This document shows positions 18,620 to 26,916 of a stretch of DNA of 64,000 nt, piece by piece. Both the position numbers and the translations under genes were made by a program. Origin of the DNA: Marinovum sp048263515. GTDB lineage: Bacteria > Pseudomonadota > Alphaproteobacteria > Rhodobacterales > Rhodobacteraceae. Below the pieces are notes generated by a model that did not search any database, was not told the origin of the DNA, and worked only from the letters and a program-made list of their open reading frames with translations. The DNA is taken from NCBI RefSeq assembly GCF_048263515.1, contig NZ_JBLXEC010000018.1:1-64000 (forward strand), in the 5' to 3' direction. Within the stretch, counting starts at the first letter, position 1. Every line of letters begins with the position of its first letter.

Positions 18620-19825
18620 ATGACCATGAACGCATATGTAACCGGGCTCACCGCTCGCGACACTTCCTTTGTCACCACTGCAAACACCGATGAGCCCGCC
18701 GTTTCGCGCGTCGAGGCCTATATCCGCGCGACCGATTTCGCCCGTCCGACCCTGGTGATCGACACCGAGGCCGTGGGCCGCCAGTTTGCCGCCCTCGCAC
18801 AGGGCCTGGGCCGCGCGCGCATTCATTATGCCGTCAAAGCCAACCCGGCGCCGGAAATCCTGCGCAAGCTGCACTCTCTGGGCTCGAACTTCGACGCTGC
18901 CAGCCGCGTCGAACTGCAGATGTGCCTTGATGCCGGTGCGGCGCCGTCGCAGCTGTCCTTCGGCAACACCATCAAACGCGCCTCCGACATTGCCTGGGCG
19001 CATGAGAAGGGGATCGACCTCTTTGCCGTCGACGCCGAGGAAGAGATCGAGAAGATCGCCGCCAACGCCCCCGGCGCCCGCGTCTACCTGCGCATCATCG
19101 TCGATGCGACCGAAGCCGAATGGCCGCTGACCCGCAAGTTCGGTTCCGGCCGTGACAAGGCGCTGTCGCTGATCGCCATGGCGAAGGACTATGGTCTGGA
19201 CCCGGTCGGCCTGTCGTTCCACGTCGGATCGCAGACCCGCCGCGCCGCCATGTGGGCGCCGATCCTCGACCAGGTGGCCGCCGTCTGGCATGCCGCCCGC
19301 GCCGAAGGCCACGAGCTGACCCTGCTGAACATCGGCGGCGGCTTCCCGGCCTTCTACGGCCGCGAGATCGACGCGCCGGCGCTTTATGCCGCCGAGGTCA
19401 TGCGCCTCGTGCAGGAGCGGTTCGGCGACGTGCCGGAAATCATGGCAGAGCCGGGCCGGGGCCTGGTGGCCGAGGCCGGCATGATTGCCGCCGAGGTGCT
19501 GCTGGTGTCGCGCAAATCCGAGGACGACCTGCACCGCTGGGTCTATCTCGACATCGGCCGCTTCTCGGGTCTTGCCGAGACCGAGGGCGAGGCGATCCGC
19601 TACCAGTTCGTCACCGAGCGTGACCACGAAACCACCGGTGCCTGCATCCTGGCCGGTCCGTCCTGCGATAGCGCCGACGTGCTGTACGAAAAGCAGCCGG
19701 TTCAACTGCCGCTGGGCCTGCGCGCCGGCGACAAGGTGATGATCCGTGCCTGCGGCGCCTATACCTCGACCTATGCGTCGATCGGTTTCAACGGCTTCCC
19801 GCCGCTGGACGTGGTGGCGATCTGA
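18620..19825 (+). CDS. Ornithine/lysine decarboxylase, fold-type III PLP enzyme
   Basis: Makes putrescine (or cadaverine) from ornithine (or lysine). 401 aa from ATG 18620; a second ATG two codons later is possible. An alanine-racemase-like barrel with the PLP lysine in YAVKANP (about residue 73), HVGSQ (about 201-205), the glycine loop NIGGGFP, EPGRGLVAEAG and the C-terminal CDSAD (Cys about 349) that completes the active site from the partner subunit. Eukaryotic-ODC-like type. Substrate preference cannot be read with certainty. Confidence 0.93.
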   Translation: MTMNAYVTGLTARDTSFVTTANTDEPAVSRVEAYIRATDFARPTLVIDTEAVGRQFAALAQGLGRARIHYAVKANPAPEILRKLHSLGSNFDAASRVELQMCLDAGAAPSQLSFGNTIKRASDIAWAHEKGIDLFAVDAEEEIEKIAANAPGARVYLRIIVDATEAEWPLTRKFGSGRDKALSLIAMAKDYGLDPVGLSFHVGSQTRRAAMWAPILDQVAAVWHAARAEGHELTLLNIGGGFPAFYGREIDAPALYAAEVMRLVQERFGDVPEIMAEPGRGLVAEAGMIAAEVLLVSRKSEDDLHRWVYLDIGRFSGLAETEGEAIRYQFVTERDHETTGACILAGPSCDSADVLYEKQPVQLPLGLRAGDKVMIRACGAYTSTYASIGFNGFPPLDVVAI

Positions 19826-19923
19826 GGGCATTGGCCCAAGGTCAGTCTTGAGGGGCGTGCCGAGAGGCGCGCCCCTTGTCATTTGCGCATCGGACCGGTC
19901 AGATTGCGGCAAGGAGACTGACC

Positions 19924-20772
19924 ATGACCCAAGCGCCACCCGACGCCGATGCCCGCCGCGCAATTGCCCCGGTGATCTGCTATCCGCCAGAGACCTTGCC
20001 TGACGCGCAGCTGGGGCTGAAACAGGCGGCTGCCGCCGACGCACGCAAGGTCTCGGAAGTGCTGGTGCCGCCGCGAGAGGCCAGGTGCTTCGAAGCCAAA
20101 GCCGGGCAGGTGGTGCGGATCACCAGTGTCGAGGGGCCGCAGGTCGGTGACCTCAACCTCTGGAACGCGCAGGACCTGGGCGAGCGGTTCTTTTCCGGCA
20201 AGACCCGGGCGCTGCATGGCACGCATGTTACGACGGGCGACAGGCTCTGGTCTTCGCTGCCGCATCTGCGGGCGATGGCGACGGTGATCGGGGATACGCT
20301 CGACTGGTACGGGATCGACGCCTATGGCGGCTCGGTGCATGACGTGATCGGCACGCGCTGCGATCCCTACACCGGCAACCTGTTGTCAGGCGCGCAGTAT
20401 CATCATTGCTGTCATTCCAACCTGACGCGGGCGCTGGCCGAGACCACGGGCCTGCCGTTGAGTGAGGCCGAGCTGCATGTGCATGACGTGCTCAATGTCT
20501 TCATGTGCACTGGCTTTACCCGCGATACCGGGCAGTATTTCATGAAGGCCAGCCCGGTGCGGCCGGGGGACTACTTCGAGCTTTTTGCCGAGATCGACCT
20601 GCTGGGGGCGCTGAGCGCCTGTCCCGGCGGGGATTGTTCGGCAGAGCACACCTCGGATGTGGCGGCCTGTTATCCGTTGCTGATCGAGGTCCTTGCGCCC
20701 GAGGCCGCGGCGCTCGAGGGATGGCAGCCGGCGCAGGCCAATGGCTATGACGGGACGCATGGGGTCGGGTGA
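19924..20772 (+). CDS. DUF1989 (urea carboxylase-associated family) protein
   Basis: 282 aa from ATG 19924, preceded by AAGGAG. Features of the DUF1989 family: G-Q-V-V-R-I-T at about 60-66, GDLNLWNAQD, HVTTGDRLWSS, and the metal-binding-like QYHHCCHSNLTRAL followed by DVLNVFMCTGF. Relatives are linked to urea carboxylase or amine metabolism. Located just after the decarboxylase on the same strand, which suggests a role in nitrogen or polyamine metabolism (inference). Confidence 0.85.
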   Translation: MTQAPPDADARRAIAPVICYPPETLPDAQLGLKQAAAADARKVSEVLVPPREARCFEAKAGQVVRITSVEGPQVGDLNLWNAQDLGERFFSGKTRALHGTHVTTGDRLWSSLPHLRAMATVIGDTLDWYGIDAYGGSVHDVIGTRCDPYTGNLLSGAQYHHCCHSNLTRALAETTGLPLSEAELHVHDVLNVFMCTGFTRDTGQYFMKASPVRPGDYFELFAEIDLLGALSACPGGDCSAEHTSDVAACYPLLIEVLAPEAAALEGWQPAQANGYDGTHGVG

Positions 20773-20780
20773 GCGGTGAG

Positions 20781-20802
20781 GTCCCGGCTCGGGGGCCGGG
20801 AC
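20781..20802 (+). terminator. GC hairpin between convergent genes
   Basis: GTCCCGGC and GCCGGGAC form an eight-pair stem with a six-base loop, eight bases after the DUF1989 stop. No T-run follows, so it may be a weak or Rho-assisted terminator. The SHMT-like gene converges from the right. Confidence 0.4.
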
Positions 20803-20870
20803 TGCGGTGCGCGACAGGGTTGTCAAGAGTCCAGGTGCGCCGGAGAGGGAGGGCGGGCATCCGCCCCCTG

Positions 20871-22208
20871 TCAGCCTTCGTGGATGAAGTGCAGCCGGTC
20901 GAAGGTCGCCCGCCAGGCGGCGACATCGGCGGCGAGGGTCTCCGGCGCATCGGCGGTGAGCGCCTTGGCAATCAGCCGGGCGAGCTCCGGCGCGTGCTCC
21001 TCGGTCATGCCCCAGCGCACCAGCTCGGGCGTGCCGATCCGCAGACCGTTCATGTCACCCTCGACCGGTTCGCCGGGCAGGCCGATGCCGCAGGCGAGGA
21101 AGCCGGCCTTGCGCAGGGTGCGAGAGGCCGCCTGACCGCCGCCGAAGCTCTCGGCCTGGAGCGCGAACTGGTGCGAGCGGGTCGGCCCGTCGGAGGTGCG
21201 AAACACCGGCAGGCCCTCGGCGGCCAGCGCCCGGGCCAGCGCGCGGGCCATGTCGATCATCTGCGTGGCATAGGCCGCGCCATGGTCGCGCCAGTCGAGC
21301 AGAGAGACGGCGAGCGCGGCGGATTTGGCGGCGTCGAAGTTGGCGGTGAGGCCGGGAAAGGCGATCTGTTCCAGCCGCCTGGCGATCTCGGCCTCGCGGG
21401 TGACGATGAGCCCGCCGGGCGGGCCGCCCAGCGACTTGTAGGTGCTCATCGTCATAAGATGCGCGCCCTCGTCGAGCGGGTTGGGCCAGGCACCGCCGGC
21501 GATGATGCCGCATTGATGGGCGGCGTCGAACAGCAGCTTGGCGCCGCAGCGGTCGGCGATGGCGCGGATCTCCTTGACCGGGTGGGGCAGCAGGTTGAGG
21601 CTGCCGCCGATGGTGATCAGCCCCGGCTCGACCGCCTGCGCCAGCTCGGCCAGACCGGCGAGATCGACGGTGTAATCCTCGGCATTCACCGGCGCTTCGT
21701 AGACCGTCAGACCGAACAGCCCGGCGGCGCCGTCCTCGTGGTGGGTGACATGCCCGCCGATCTCGGCCGGCGGCACGATCACGGAATCGCCAGGCTGGCA
21801 GAGCGCCATGAAGGCAAAGAGATTGGCCATGGCGCCAGAGGGCACGCGGATCTCGGCATGGCTGGCGTCGAAGATCTCGCAGGCCAGTTCGGCGGCAATC
21901 ACCTCGATTTCCTCGATCGCCTCGAGCCCCATCTCGTATTTGTCACCGGGATAGCCCAGCGAGGGCCGCGTGCCGATGCCGCTGGACAGCAGCGCCTCGG
22001 CGGCGGGGTTCATCACGTTGGTGGCGGGGTTGAGGTTGAAACATTCGCGCTCGTGGATGCGTCGGTTCATCGCCGCAAGGGTGGAGATGCGGCTGGCGAT
22101 GCGGGCGCTCTCGCCGCCGGCGGTGCGGGCGGCGATCCGATCGATCAGCGTGGCGCTCTGCTCGGGCAACCAGGGGCGGGCCGCGAGCTTGGCTTTGGGG
22201 TCTGACAT
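20871..22208 (-). CDS. Serine hydroxymethyltransferase-like PLP enzyme (fold type I)
   Basis: 445 aa from ATG 22208. N-terminal SHMT-like features are present: NPATNVMNPAAEALLSSGIGTRPSLGYPGDKYEMG, RVPSGAMANLFAF and DAAHQCGIIAGG. The PLP lysine is in MSTYKSLGGPPGG, where true GlyA has T-T-H-K-T-L-R-G-P-R. The missing His and Arg and the overall divergence make it a GlyA paralogue, perhaps an aldolase or alpha-methylserine-type enzyme. It stands alone and is convergent with the DUF1989 gene. Family sure, substrate unknown. Confidence 0.85.
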   Translation of the reverse strand: MSDPKAKLAARPWLPEQSATLIDRIAARTAGGESARIASRISTLAAMNRRIHERECFNLNPATNVMNPAAEALLSSGIGTRPSLGYPGDKYEMGLEAIEEIEVIAAELACEIFDASHAEIRVPSGAMANLFAFMALCQPGDSVIVPPAEIGGHVTHHEDGAAGLFGLTVYEAPVNAEDYTVDLAGLAELAQAVEPGLITIGGSLNLLPHPVKEIRAIADRCGAKLLFDAAHQCGIIAGGAWPNPLDEGAHLMTMSTYKSLGGPPGGLIVTREAEIARRLEQIAFPGLTANFDAAKSAALAVSLLDWRDHGAAYATQMIDMARALARALAAEGLPVFRTSDGPTRSHQFALQAESFGGGQAASRTLRKAGFLACGIGLPGEPVEGDMNGLRIGTPELVRWGMTEEHAPELARLIAKALTADAPETLAADVAAWRATFDRLHFIHEG

Positions 22209-22298
22209 CTGGGCCTCATGGCATGATTGCCCGGCCACTCAACCCTGTCGCGCGGGCGGGTGCAAATCGATAGTCGCTGCGAAGGGCCGCGAGCGGGG

Positions 22299-22871
22299 TC
22301 AGCCCTGCGCGGCGCGGCGCTCGCGGCGGATGCGGAACACCTCTTTGCGTGGCGTCCAGGTGTAGCGGAAATCGTCGCGGGTGGGCGCCCAGAACAGGGT
22401 GCCGCCCCGGCGCCAGGGATCGAGCACGATGCCGTCATAAAGCGACTGGCCGGCGGCCGAGATGATGACAGTGGAATGTTCGAGCAGCAGGTTGTCCCAG
22501 TTCGCCACGGCGCGGTGCAGCTGGAGGGTCTGGAACTGCTCCTGCTTCAGCCGCCGCTCCAGATCGTCGGCCCAGTGATAACACAGTCCCCGCGACTTGA
22601 TCCCGAGGTTGACCTTGGAATTGTGCACCAGCGGCGGATCCTCGATCTCGTATAGCTGCGCCAGCCGCCAGGTCTCGGCATAGGCCACCCGCGCGGCGCG
22701 GTAGGCCTCTTCCGGGTCGACATGCGGCCCGAGGATGCGCAGCGCCTGGGTCAGCGCCTCTTCGTCGTCGGGGGAGGCCAGTGTCGGGCCATAGGTGCCG
22801 GGCACGGCACAGGCCGACAGCCCGGTGGCGGGCAGGGCCATGAGGAAAAAGCGGCGGGTGAGGGCGGGCAT
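22299..22871 (-). CDS. Lipoprotein with papain-like Cys-His-Asp pattern
   Basis: 190 aa. A twin-Arg-like start (TRRFFLMALPATGLSAC) ends in a perfect lipobox LSAC with Cys21. The mature part has Cys97 in GLCYHWADDL, His132 in LEHSTVII and Asp151 in VLDPWR, with an NW-containing segment between. This order and spacing is that of NlpC/P60 or papain-like cysteine hydrolases. No family name can be given with certainty. It is upstream of and in the same direction as the SHMT-like gene, about 90 bp apart. Confidence 0.75.
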   Translation of the reverse strand: MPALTRRFFLMALPATGLSACAVPGTYGPTLASPDDEEALTQALRILGPHVDPEEAYRAARVAYAETWRLAQLYEIEDPPLVHNSKVNLGIKSRGLCYHWADDLERRLKQEQFQTLQLHRAVANWDNLLLEHSTVIISAAGQSLYDGIVLDPWRRGGTLFWAPTRDDFRYTWTPRKEVFRIRRERRAAQG

Positions 22872-22976
22872 GAAGGTCCTGCGTCTGTCGGTGTTGCCGC
22901 AGGTTCTACCGCCCAGAGCGCTGCTGTCGAGCCATCCGGACCTGCCGGATGGCCGATTGTTGCGTACAAGCCCCGG

Positions 22977-23858
22977 CTAGTTCAGCCGCACCATCCGCGT
23001 GCCCTTGTCATTGACCAGGGTGTTGCGGTCGGCGATGCGCAGCTGAAAGGCGCCGCTGACGCTTTCGACGAAGGGCCCGGTGTCGAGGTAATAGGTCGCC
23101 TGGCCTTTCAGAACCAGCACGAAGCCCTGGGCGCTGACGTTCTGCACTTCCCATGTGCCTTCAAGTGTGAAGTTCAGAAGCTGGGTGTAGCCCTGCGCCA
23201 TCATCTCGACCTGGCCGAAGCCCTCGTAGGTCTTGTCGCGGCGGTACTCGGTGGTGCCGGTGATGCTGGCGCGGTCGACGCCGGTGATCTGCATCTGCTC
23301 GGGGTCAGAGCGCCAGGTGCCGGGCAGGTAGCCCATGATGTCGAAGTCCGGGGTTTCGGGCTTTGCCGGAGCGGCGGCGAGGATCTCGCGCAGCTGCGGC
23401 ACCTCGCTGGCGCGTTTCCACTCGCCCATGCCCTCCATCCAGACATAGGTGTCGCCGGTCAGCGCGCCGCTGGCGACCTTTTCCTTGAGCTGGGCGGCAT
23501 CGAAGGGCCCGGTGGTGGCGCCGCTGACCGCGATATAGACCGCCAGCACCGGATCGGGGGGCGGCGGTGGCGGTGGCGTGGCCCCGCCGCCATTGTCGGG
23601 CGGTGGCGGTGGCGGGGTGACGCCGCCGGGGGTGTCGCCTCCTGGCGGTTCCGGCGTGTCGCCTCCGGCGGGCGGCGCGGGGCTGACGGTGATCGGCGGG
23701 GTCGGGGCCTCGCCCTCGGCAGGGCTGGCGCCGGCGCCCAGCCTGTCGAAGAGCCCGGGGGCGCTGAAGGCCACCTGCGCCTCGGCCGGGGGCGGCGCTG
23801 TCAGGGTGGCAGAGGCCAGGAACAGGGCGGCCGCGAGGCCGCGCATCGGAATAGGCAT
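22977..23858 (-). CDS. Exported proline-rich protein with a GYF_2-like domain
   Basis: 293 aa from ATG 23858 (GGGAG upstream). Signal peptide to about residue 28 (EAQVAF). A low-complexity Pro/Gly linker (about 50-105) contains runs of six and seven prolines. A GYF_2-like domain follows (YIAVSGATTGPFDAAQLKEKVASG...TYVWMEGMGEWKRASEVPQL, about 108-160). The C-terminal 110 residues are beta-rich (LPGTWRSDPEQMQITG ... GQATYYLDTGPFVESV) and resemble a lipocalin-like sensor. Probably periplasmic; function unknown. Confidence 0.8.
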   Translation of the reverse strand: MPIPMRGLAAALFLASATLTAPPPAEAQVAFSAPGLFDRLGAGASPAEGEAPTPPITVSPAPPAGGDTPEPPGGDTPGGVTPPPPPPDNGGGATPPPPPPPDPVLAVYIAVSGATTGPFDAAQLKEKVASGALTGDTYVWMEGMGEWKRASEVPQLREILAAAPAKPETPDFDIMGYLPGTWRSDPEQMQITGVDRASITGTTEYRRDKTYEGFGQVEMMAQGYTQLLNFTLEGTWEVQNVSAQGFVLVLKGQATYYLDTGPFVESVSGAFQLRIADRNTLVNDKGTRMVRLN

Positions 23859-23966
23859 CGTCAAATCTCCCTTGGTACAATGGCGGCAGCATAGCAGATG
23901 CAGCCCGCCGCCCAAAGAGCGCGGCGCTTGTACACGGGGATTGTCAGAGAGCAGGCAGGCGCCCGG

Positions 23967-24953
23967 TCAGAGCATCGAGGGCACCACCTGGTCGGGCGGG
24001 CGATGGCCGTCGGCAAAGGTCTTGATGTTCAACAGCACCTTCTCGCCCATCTCGATCCGGCCTTCGAGCGTGGCCGAGCCCATGTGCGGCAGCAGCGCCA
24101 CGTTGGGCATGTTGCGCAGGTCGGGATTGACCGTGGCGCCATGTTCATAGACGTCGAGGCCTGCGCCGGCGATCTCGCCCGCCTGGAGCATCCGGGTCAT
24201 GGCATTCTCGTCGATCACCTCGCCGCGCGAGGTGTTGACGATCACCGCGGTGGGTTTCATCAGCTTGAGCCGCCGGGCGTTCATCAGGTGGAAGGTCGAG
24301 GGCGTGTGCGGGCAGTTGACCGAGATCACGTCCATTCGCGCCACCATCTGGTCGAGACTGTCCCAATAGGTGGCCTCGAAGCGCTCTTCGACCTCGGGGC
24401 GCAGCCGGCGGCGGTTGTGGTAGTGTACCTGCATGCCAAAGGCCATGGCGCGCCGCGCCACTGCCTGTCCGATGTGCCCCATGCCGAGGATGCCCAGCCG
24501 GCGCCCGCCGACGCGGCCACCCAGCATGGCCGAGGGCGACCAACCGGCCCAGTCGCCGGTCTGCATCATCGCCAGCCCCTCGGGCAGGCGGCGGGTGACG
24601 GCAAGGATCAGCGACATCGCCATGTCGGCGGTGTCCTCGGCCGAGACGCCCGGGGTGTTCGACACCAGCACCCCGCGGCTGCGGGCGGTGGCGACGTCGA
24701 TGTGATCGACCCCGGCGCCGTAGTTGGCGATCAGCTTGAGCCGCTCGCCGGCGCCCGAAATCAGCCCGGCGTCGATGGTGTCCGACAGGGTCGGGACGAG
24801 GACGTCGGCCTCCTGCATGGCGGCGGCCAGTTCCTGGCGCGACATCGGCGTGTCGTCGTCACGCAGGCGCACGTCGAAGAGTTCCGTCAGCCGGGTTTCT
24901 ACCACCTCGGGCAAGCGTCGCGTAACGACAACACTCAGGCGTTTTGATGGCAT
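23967..24953 (-). CDS. D-2-hydroxyacid dehydrogenase (glyoxylate/hydroxypyruvate reductase type)
   Basis: 328 aa from ATG 24953. NAD(P)-binding domain with LGILGMGHIGQAVARRA, substrate-binding ANYGAGVDHID, catalytic Arg in NTSRGEVIDE, Glu in DVYEHG, and the catalytic His in LPHMGSAT. This set matches GyaR/GhrB-type enzymes that reduce glyoxylate. Reduction of glyoxylate would be meaningful beside the glyoxylate-producing ethylmalonyl-CoA pathway, but substrate is inferred. Divergent from the SH3 gene. Confidence 0.9.
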   Translation of the reverse strand: MPSKRLSVVVTRRLPEVVETRLTELFDVRLRDDDTPMSRQELAAAMQEADVLVPTLSDTIDAGLISGAGERLKLIANYGAGVDHIDVATARSRGVLVSNTPGVSAEDTADMAMSLILAVTRRLPEGLAMMQTGDWAGWSPSAMLGGRVGGRRLGILGMGHIGQAVARRAMAFGMQVHYHNRRRLRPEVEERFEATYWDSLDQMVARMDVISVNCPHTPSTFHLMNARRLKLMKPTAVIVNTSRGEVIDENAMTRMLQAGEIAGAGLDVYEHGATVNPDLRNMPNVALLPHMGSATLEGRIEMGEKVLLNIKTFADGHRPPDQVVPSML

Positions 24954-25063
24954 GTGTTCCCGGCTCCTTCTTTTCATCGGGGTCGTCTTGGGGGCACACT
25001 GCCGCAGAGCACGCGGAGGCACAAGAACCCCGCGGCGAATAAACGATTGGCAGGCAGTGCAAG

Positions 25064-25582
25064 GTGACTGACATGGTGTCGCGGGTCACGCGAACAGGCG
25101 CTATTGGCGCAATAATTCTGAGTATCTGGATGGGGATGGCCACCGCGCAGGAGACGCGCGGTCCGGTGACGAACCTGCCCTTGCCGCGGTTCGTCTCGCT
25201 CAAGGCGAGCGAGGGCAACGTGCGCCGCGGGCCGTCGCTGTCGCATCGCATCGACTGGGTGTTCAAGCGGCGCGACATGCCGCTCGAGGTGACGGCGGAA
25301 TACGGCCACTGGCGCCGGGTGCGCGACCGCGAGGGCGCCGGCGGCTGGGTGCATTACGCGCTGCTCTCGGGCTCGCGCACGGTGATCGTCGACGGCGATC
25401 TGCTGGCGTTGCACGTGCGCCCCGACGGGCGCACCCCGGTCAAGGCGCGGCTCGAGCGCGGGGTGATCGCGCGGCTGGGCGATTGCGACCTGGAATGGTG
25501 CGAGGTAAGCTCCGGCGGCTACAAGGGCTGGGCCGAGAAGCGCGCGCTCTGGGGCGTGGCGCCCGATGAAATCCGGGAGTGA
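25064..25582 (+). CDS. Exported bacterial SH3-domain protein
   Basis: 172 aa from GTG 25064 (or 169 from ATG 25073). Signal peptide ends near ATAQE. Two SH3_4-like repeats: about 42-105 (SLKASEGNVRRGPSLSHRIDWVFKRRDMP...GGWVHYALLSG) and about 110-165 (ALHVRPDGRTPVKARLERGVIA...GYKGWAEKRALWGV). Such proteins bind cell-wall material or act as periplasmic adaptors. It is divergent from the hydroxyacid dehydrogenase, with 110 bp between. Confidence 0.9.
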   Translation: MTDMVSRVTRTGAIGAIILSIWMGMATAQETRGPVTNLPLPRFVSLKASEGNVRRGPSLSHRIDWVFKRRDMPLEVTAEYGHWRRVRDREGAGGWVHYALLSGSRTVIVDGDLLALHVRPDGRTPVKARLERGVIARLGDCDLEWCEVSSGGYKGWAEKRALWGVAPDEIRE

Positions 25583-25601
25583 CTTTGGGGTGAAGCCCTT
25601 G

Positions 25602-26030
25602 GCGCGGAACAAGGCTGAAGGCCGCCGCGCCATCGCCGGTCCGCCCCCACGGCACGGCGATTGGTTGACGTGCGCGCACCGCTCTTTCAAAGCGCGCCAG
25701 TGGCCGGGATAAACCGAACAGACCTCAGGTTGGATCGCCGCACCGCGGCCCGACGATGACACAGCCTGCACGGTGGGTCTGACAGACGGGGCGCGGAATC
25801 AAGGCCGAAGGCCGCCGCGCCATCGCCGGGCCGCCCCCCGGCACGGCGATTGGTTGGCCTGAGCGCATCGCTCTTTCAAAGCGCGCCAGTGGCCGGGATA
25901 AATCACACAGACCTCAGGTTGGATCGCCGTGCCGCGGCCCGACAATGACACGGCTTGTGCGGTGGGTCTGACGGGGCGAGGCGCGGGATTAAAGCCGCAG
26001 ACCGACGCGGCATCGACGCACCGCCCCCCG
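25602..26030. repeat. 189-190 bp tandem direct repeat, 2.3 copies
   Basis: Copy 1 starts at 25602, copy 2 at 25791 and a truncated third copy at 25981 (about 50 bp, degenerate). Copies 1 and 2 are about 85-90% identical by eye. Shared landmarks are GCGCGGAA, GGCCGCCGCGCCATCGCC, CTCTTTCAAAGCGCGCC, GTGGCCGGGATAAA, CAGACCTCAGGTTGGATC and GGTGGGTCTGAC. No frame is conserved as protein across the copies. It fills almost the whole 477-bp gap between the SH3 gene and deoD. Nature unknown: decayed element, structural RNA or mobile repeat. Confidence 0.85.
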
Positions 26031-26059
26031 TCAATGACGCCGTGAGACCAGACCTCAGT

Positions 26060-26767
26060 TCACCCCTTGAACGCCGCCTCCAGCGCAATCTCCACCATGT
26101 CGCCGAAACTTTTCTCCCGCTGCTCGGACGGCAGCGCCTCGCCGGTCAGCAGGTGGTCCGACACCGTCAGCACCGCCAAGGCCCGCACCTTGTGCCGCAA
26201 CGCGAGGATATAGAGCTCGGCCGCCTCCATCTCGACACCGAGAATGCCGTGGCGGGTCATCTGCTCGTTGAGGTCGGGGCGCTCGTCGTAGAACACGTCG
26301 GACGAATAGATCCCGCCCACATGGGTCGGCGTTCCCCGCGCCTCGGCCGCTTCGGCCGCCGCCCGCAACAGGCCATAGTCCGCACAAGGCGCAAAGTTCA
26401 GCTCGCGCAGGATCCCACGCGACGGCGTCGACAAGGTGGTCGAGGTCATCGCGATGATGATGTCGCGGACCTTGACGGCTTCCTGCATGGCCCCGCACGA
26501 CCCGATGCGGATCAGCGTCTTGGCGCCATAGTCGCGGATCAGCTCGTTGGCATAGATCGACAGCGAGGCCATCCCCATGCCGGAGCCCTGGATGGTGACG
26601 CGCTGGCCCTTCCAGGTGCCGGTATAGCCCAGCATGCCGCGCACCTCGTTGATGCAGACCGCATCCTCGAGAAAGGTCTCGGCCGCCCAGCGCGCCCGGT
26701 AGGGATCGCCCGGCATCAGCACGGTTTCAGCGATGTCGCCGGGCTTGGCCCCGATGTGGATGGTCAT
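26060..26767 (-). CDS. deoD: Purine-nucleoside phosphorylase
   Basis: Phosphorolysis of purine (deoxy)nucleosides in salvage. 235 aa, hexameric DeoD type. Motifs: MTIHIGAKPGDIAETVLMPGDP at the N-terminus, GSGMGMASLSIYANEL, IRIGSCGA, GVEMEAAELY and the catalytic Asp in VSDHLLTGE (about residue 204). The ATG at 26767 begins the conserved family sequence; the 20 upstream in-frame residues do not. Stands alone, next to the tandem repeat. Confidence 0.97.
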   Translation of the reverse strand: MTIHIGAKPGDIAETVLMPGDPYRARWAAETFLEDAVCINEVRGMLGYTGTWKGQRVTIQGSGMGMASLSIYANELIRDYGAKTLIRIGSCGAMQEAVKVRDIIIAMTSTTLSTPSRGILRELNFAPCADYGLLRAAAEAAEARGTPTHVGGIYSSDVFYDERPDLNEQMTRHGILGVEMEAAELYILALRHKVRALAVLTVSDHLLTGEALPSEQREKSFGDMVEIALEAAFKG

Positions 26768-26916
26768 GGCACTCTCCGCCGTCAGATTTCGTTTGGCGCA
26801 AGAGTGACATCGGGGCTTTCGGATCACAAGTGGCCGGCAATGGCGCGATTAGCGATTGAAGGCGCGCGACATATCCTTAAGGTTGAATGTGGGAGCAAAA
26901 AGGAAGGCATGGCCTC

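Noticed and set aside
25602..26030. Protein-coding copies within the 189-bp tandem repeat
   Set aside because: Open frames differ between copies and contain no shared protein, so the repeat is treated as non-coding.
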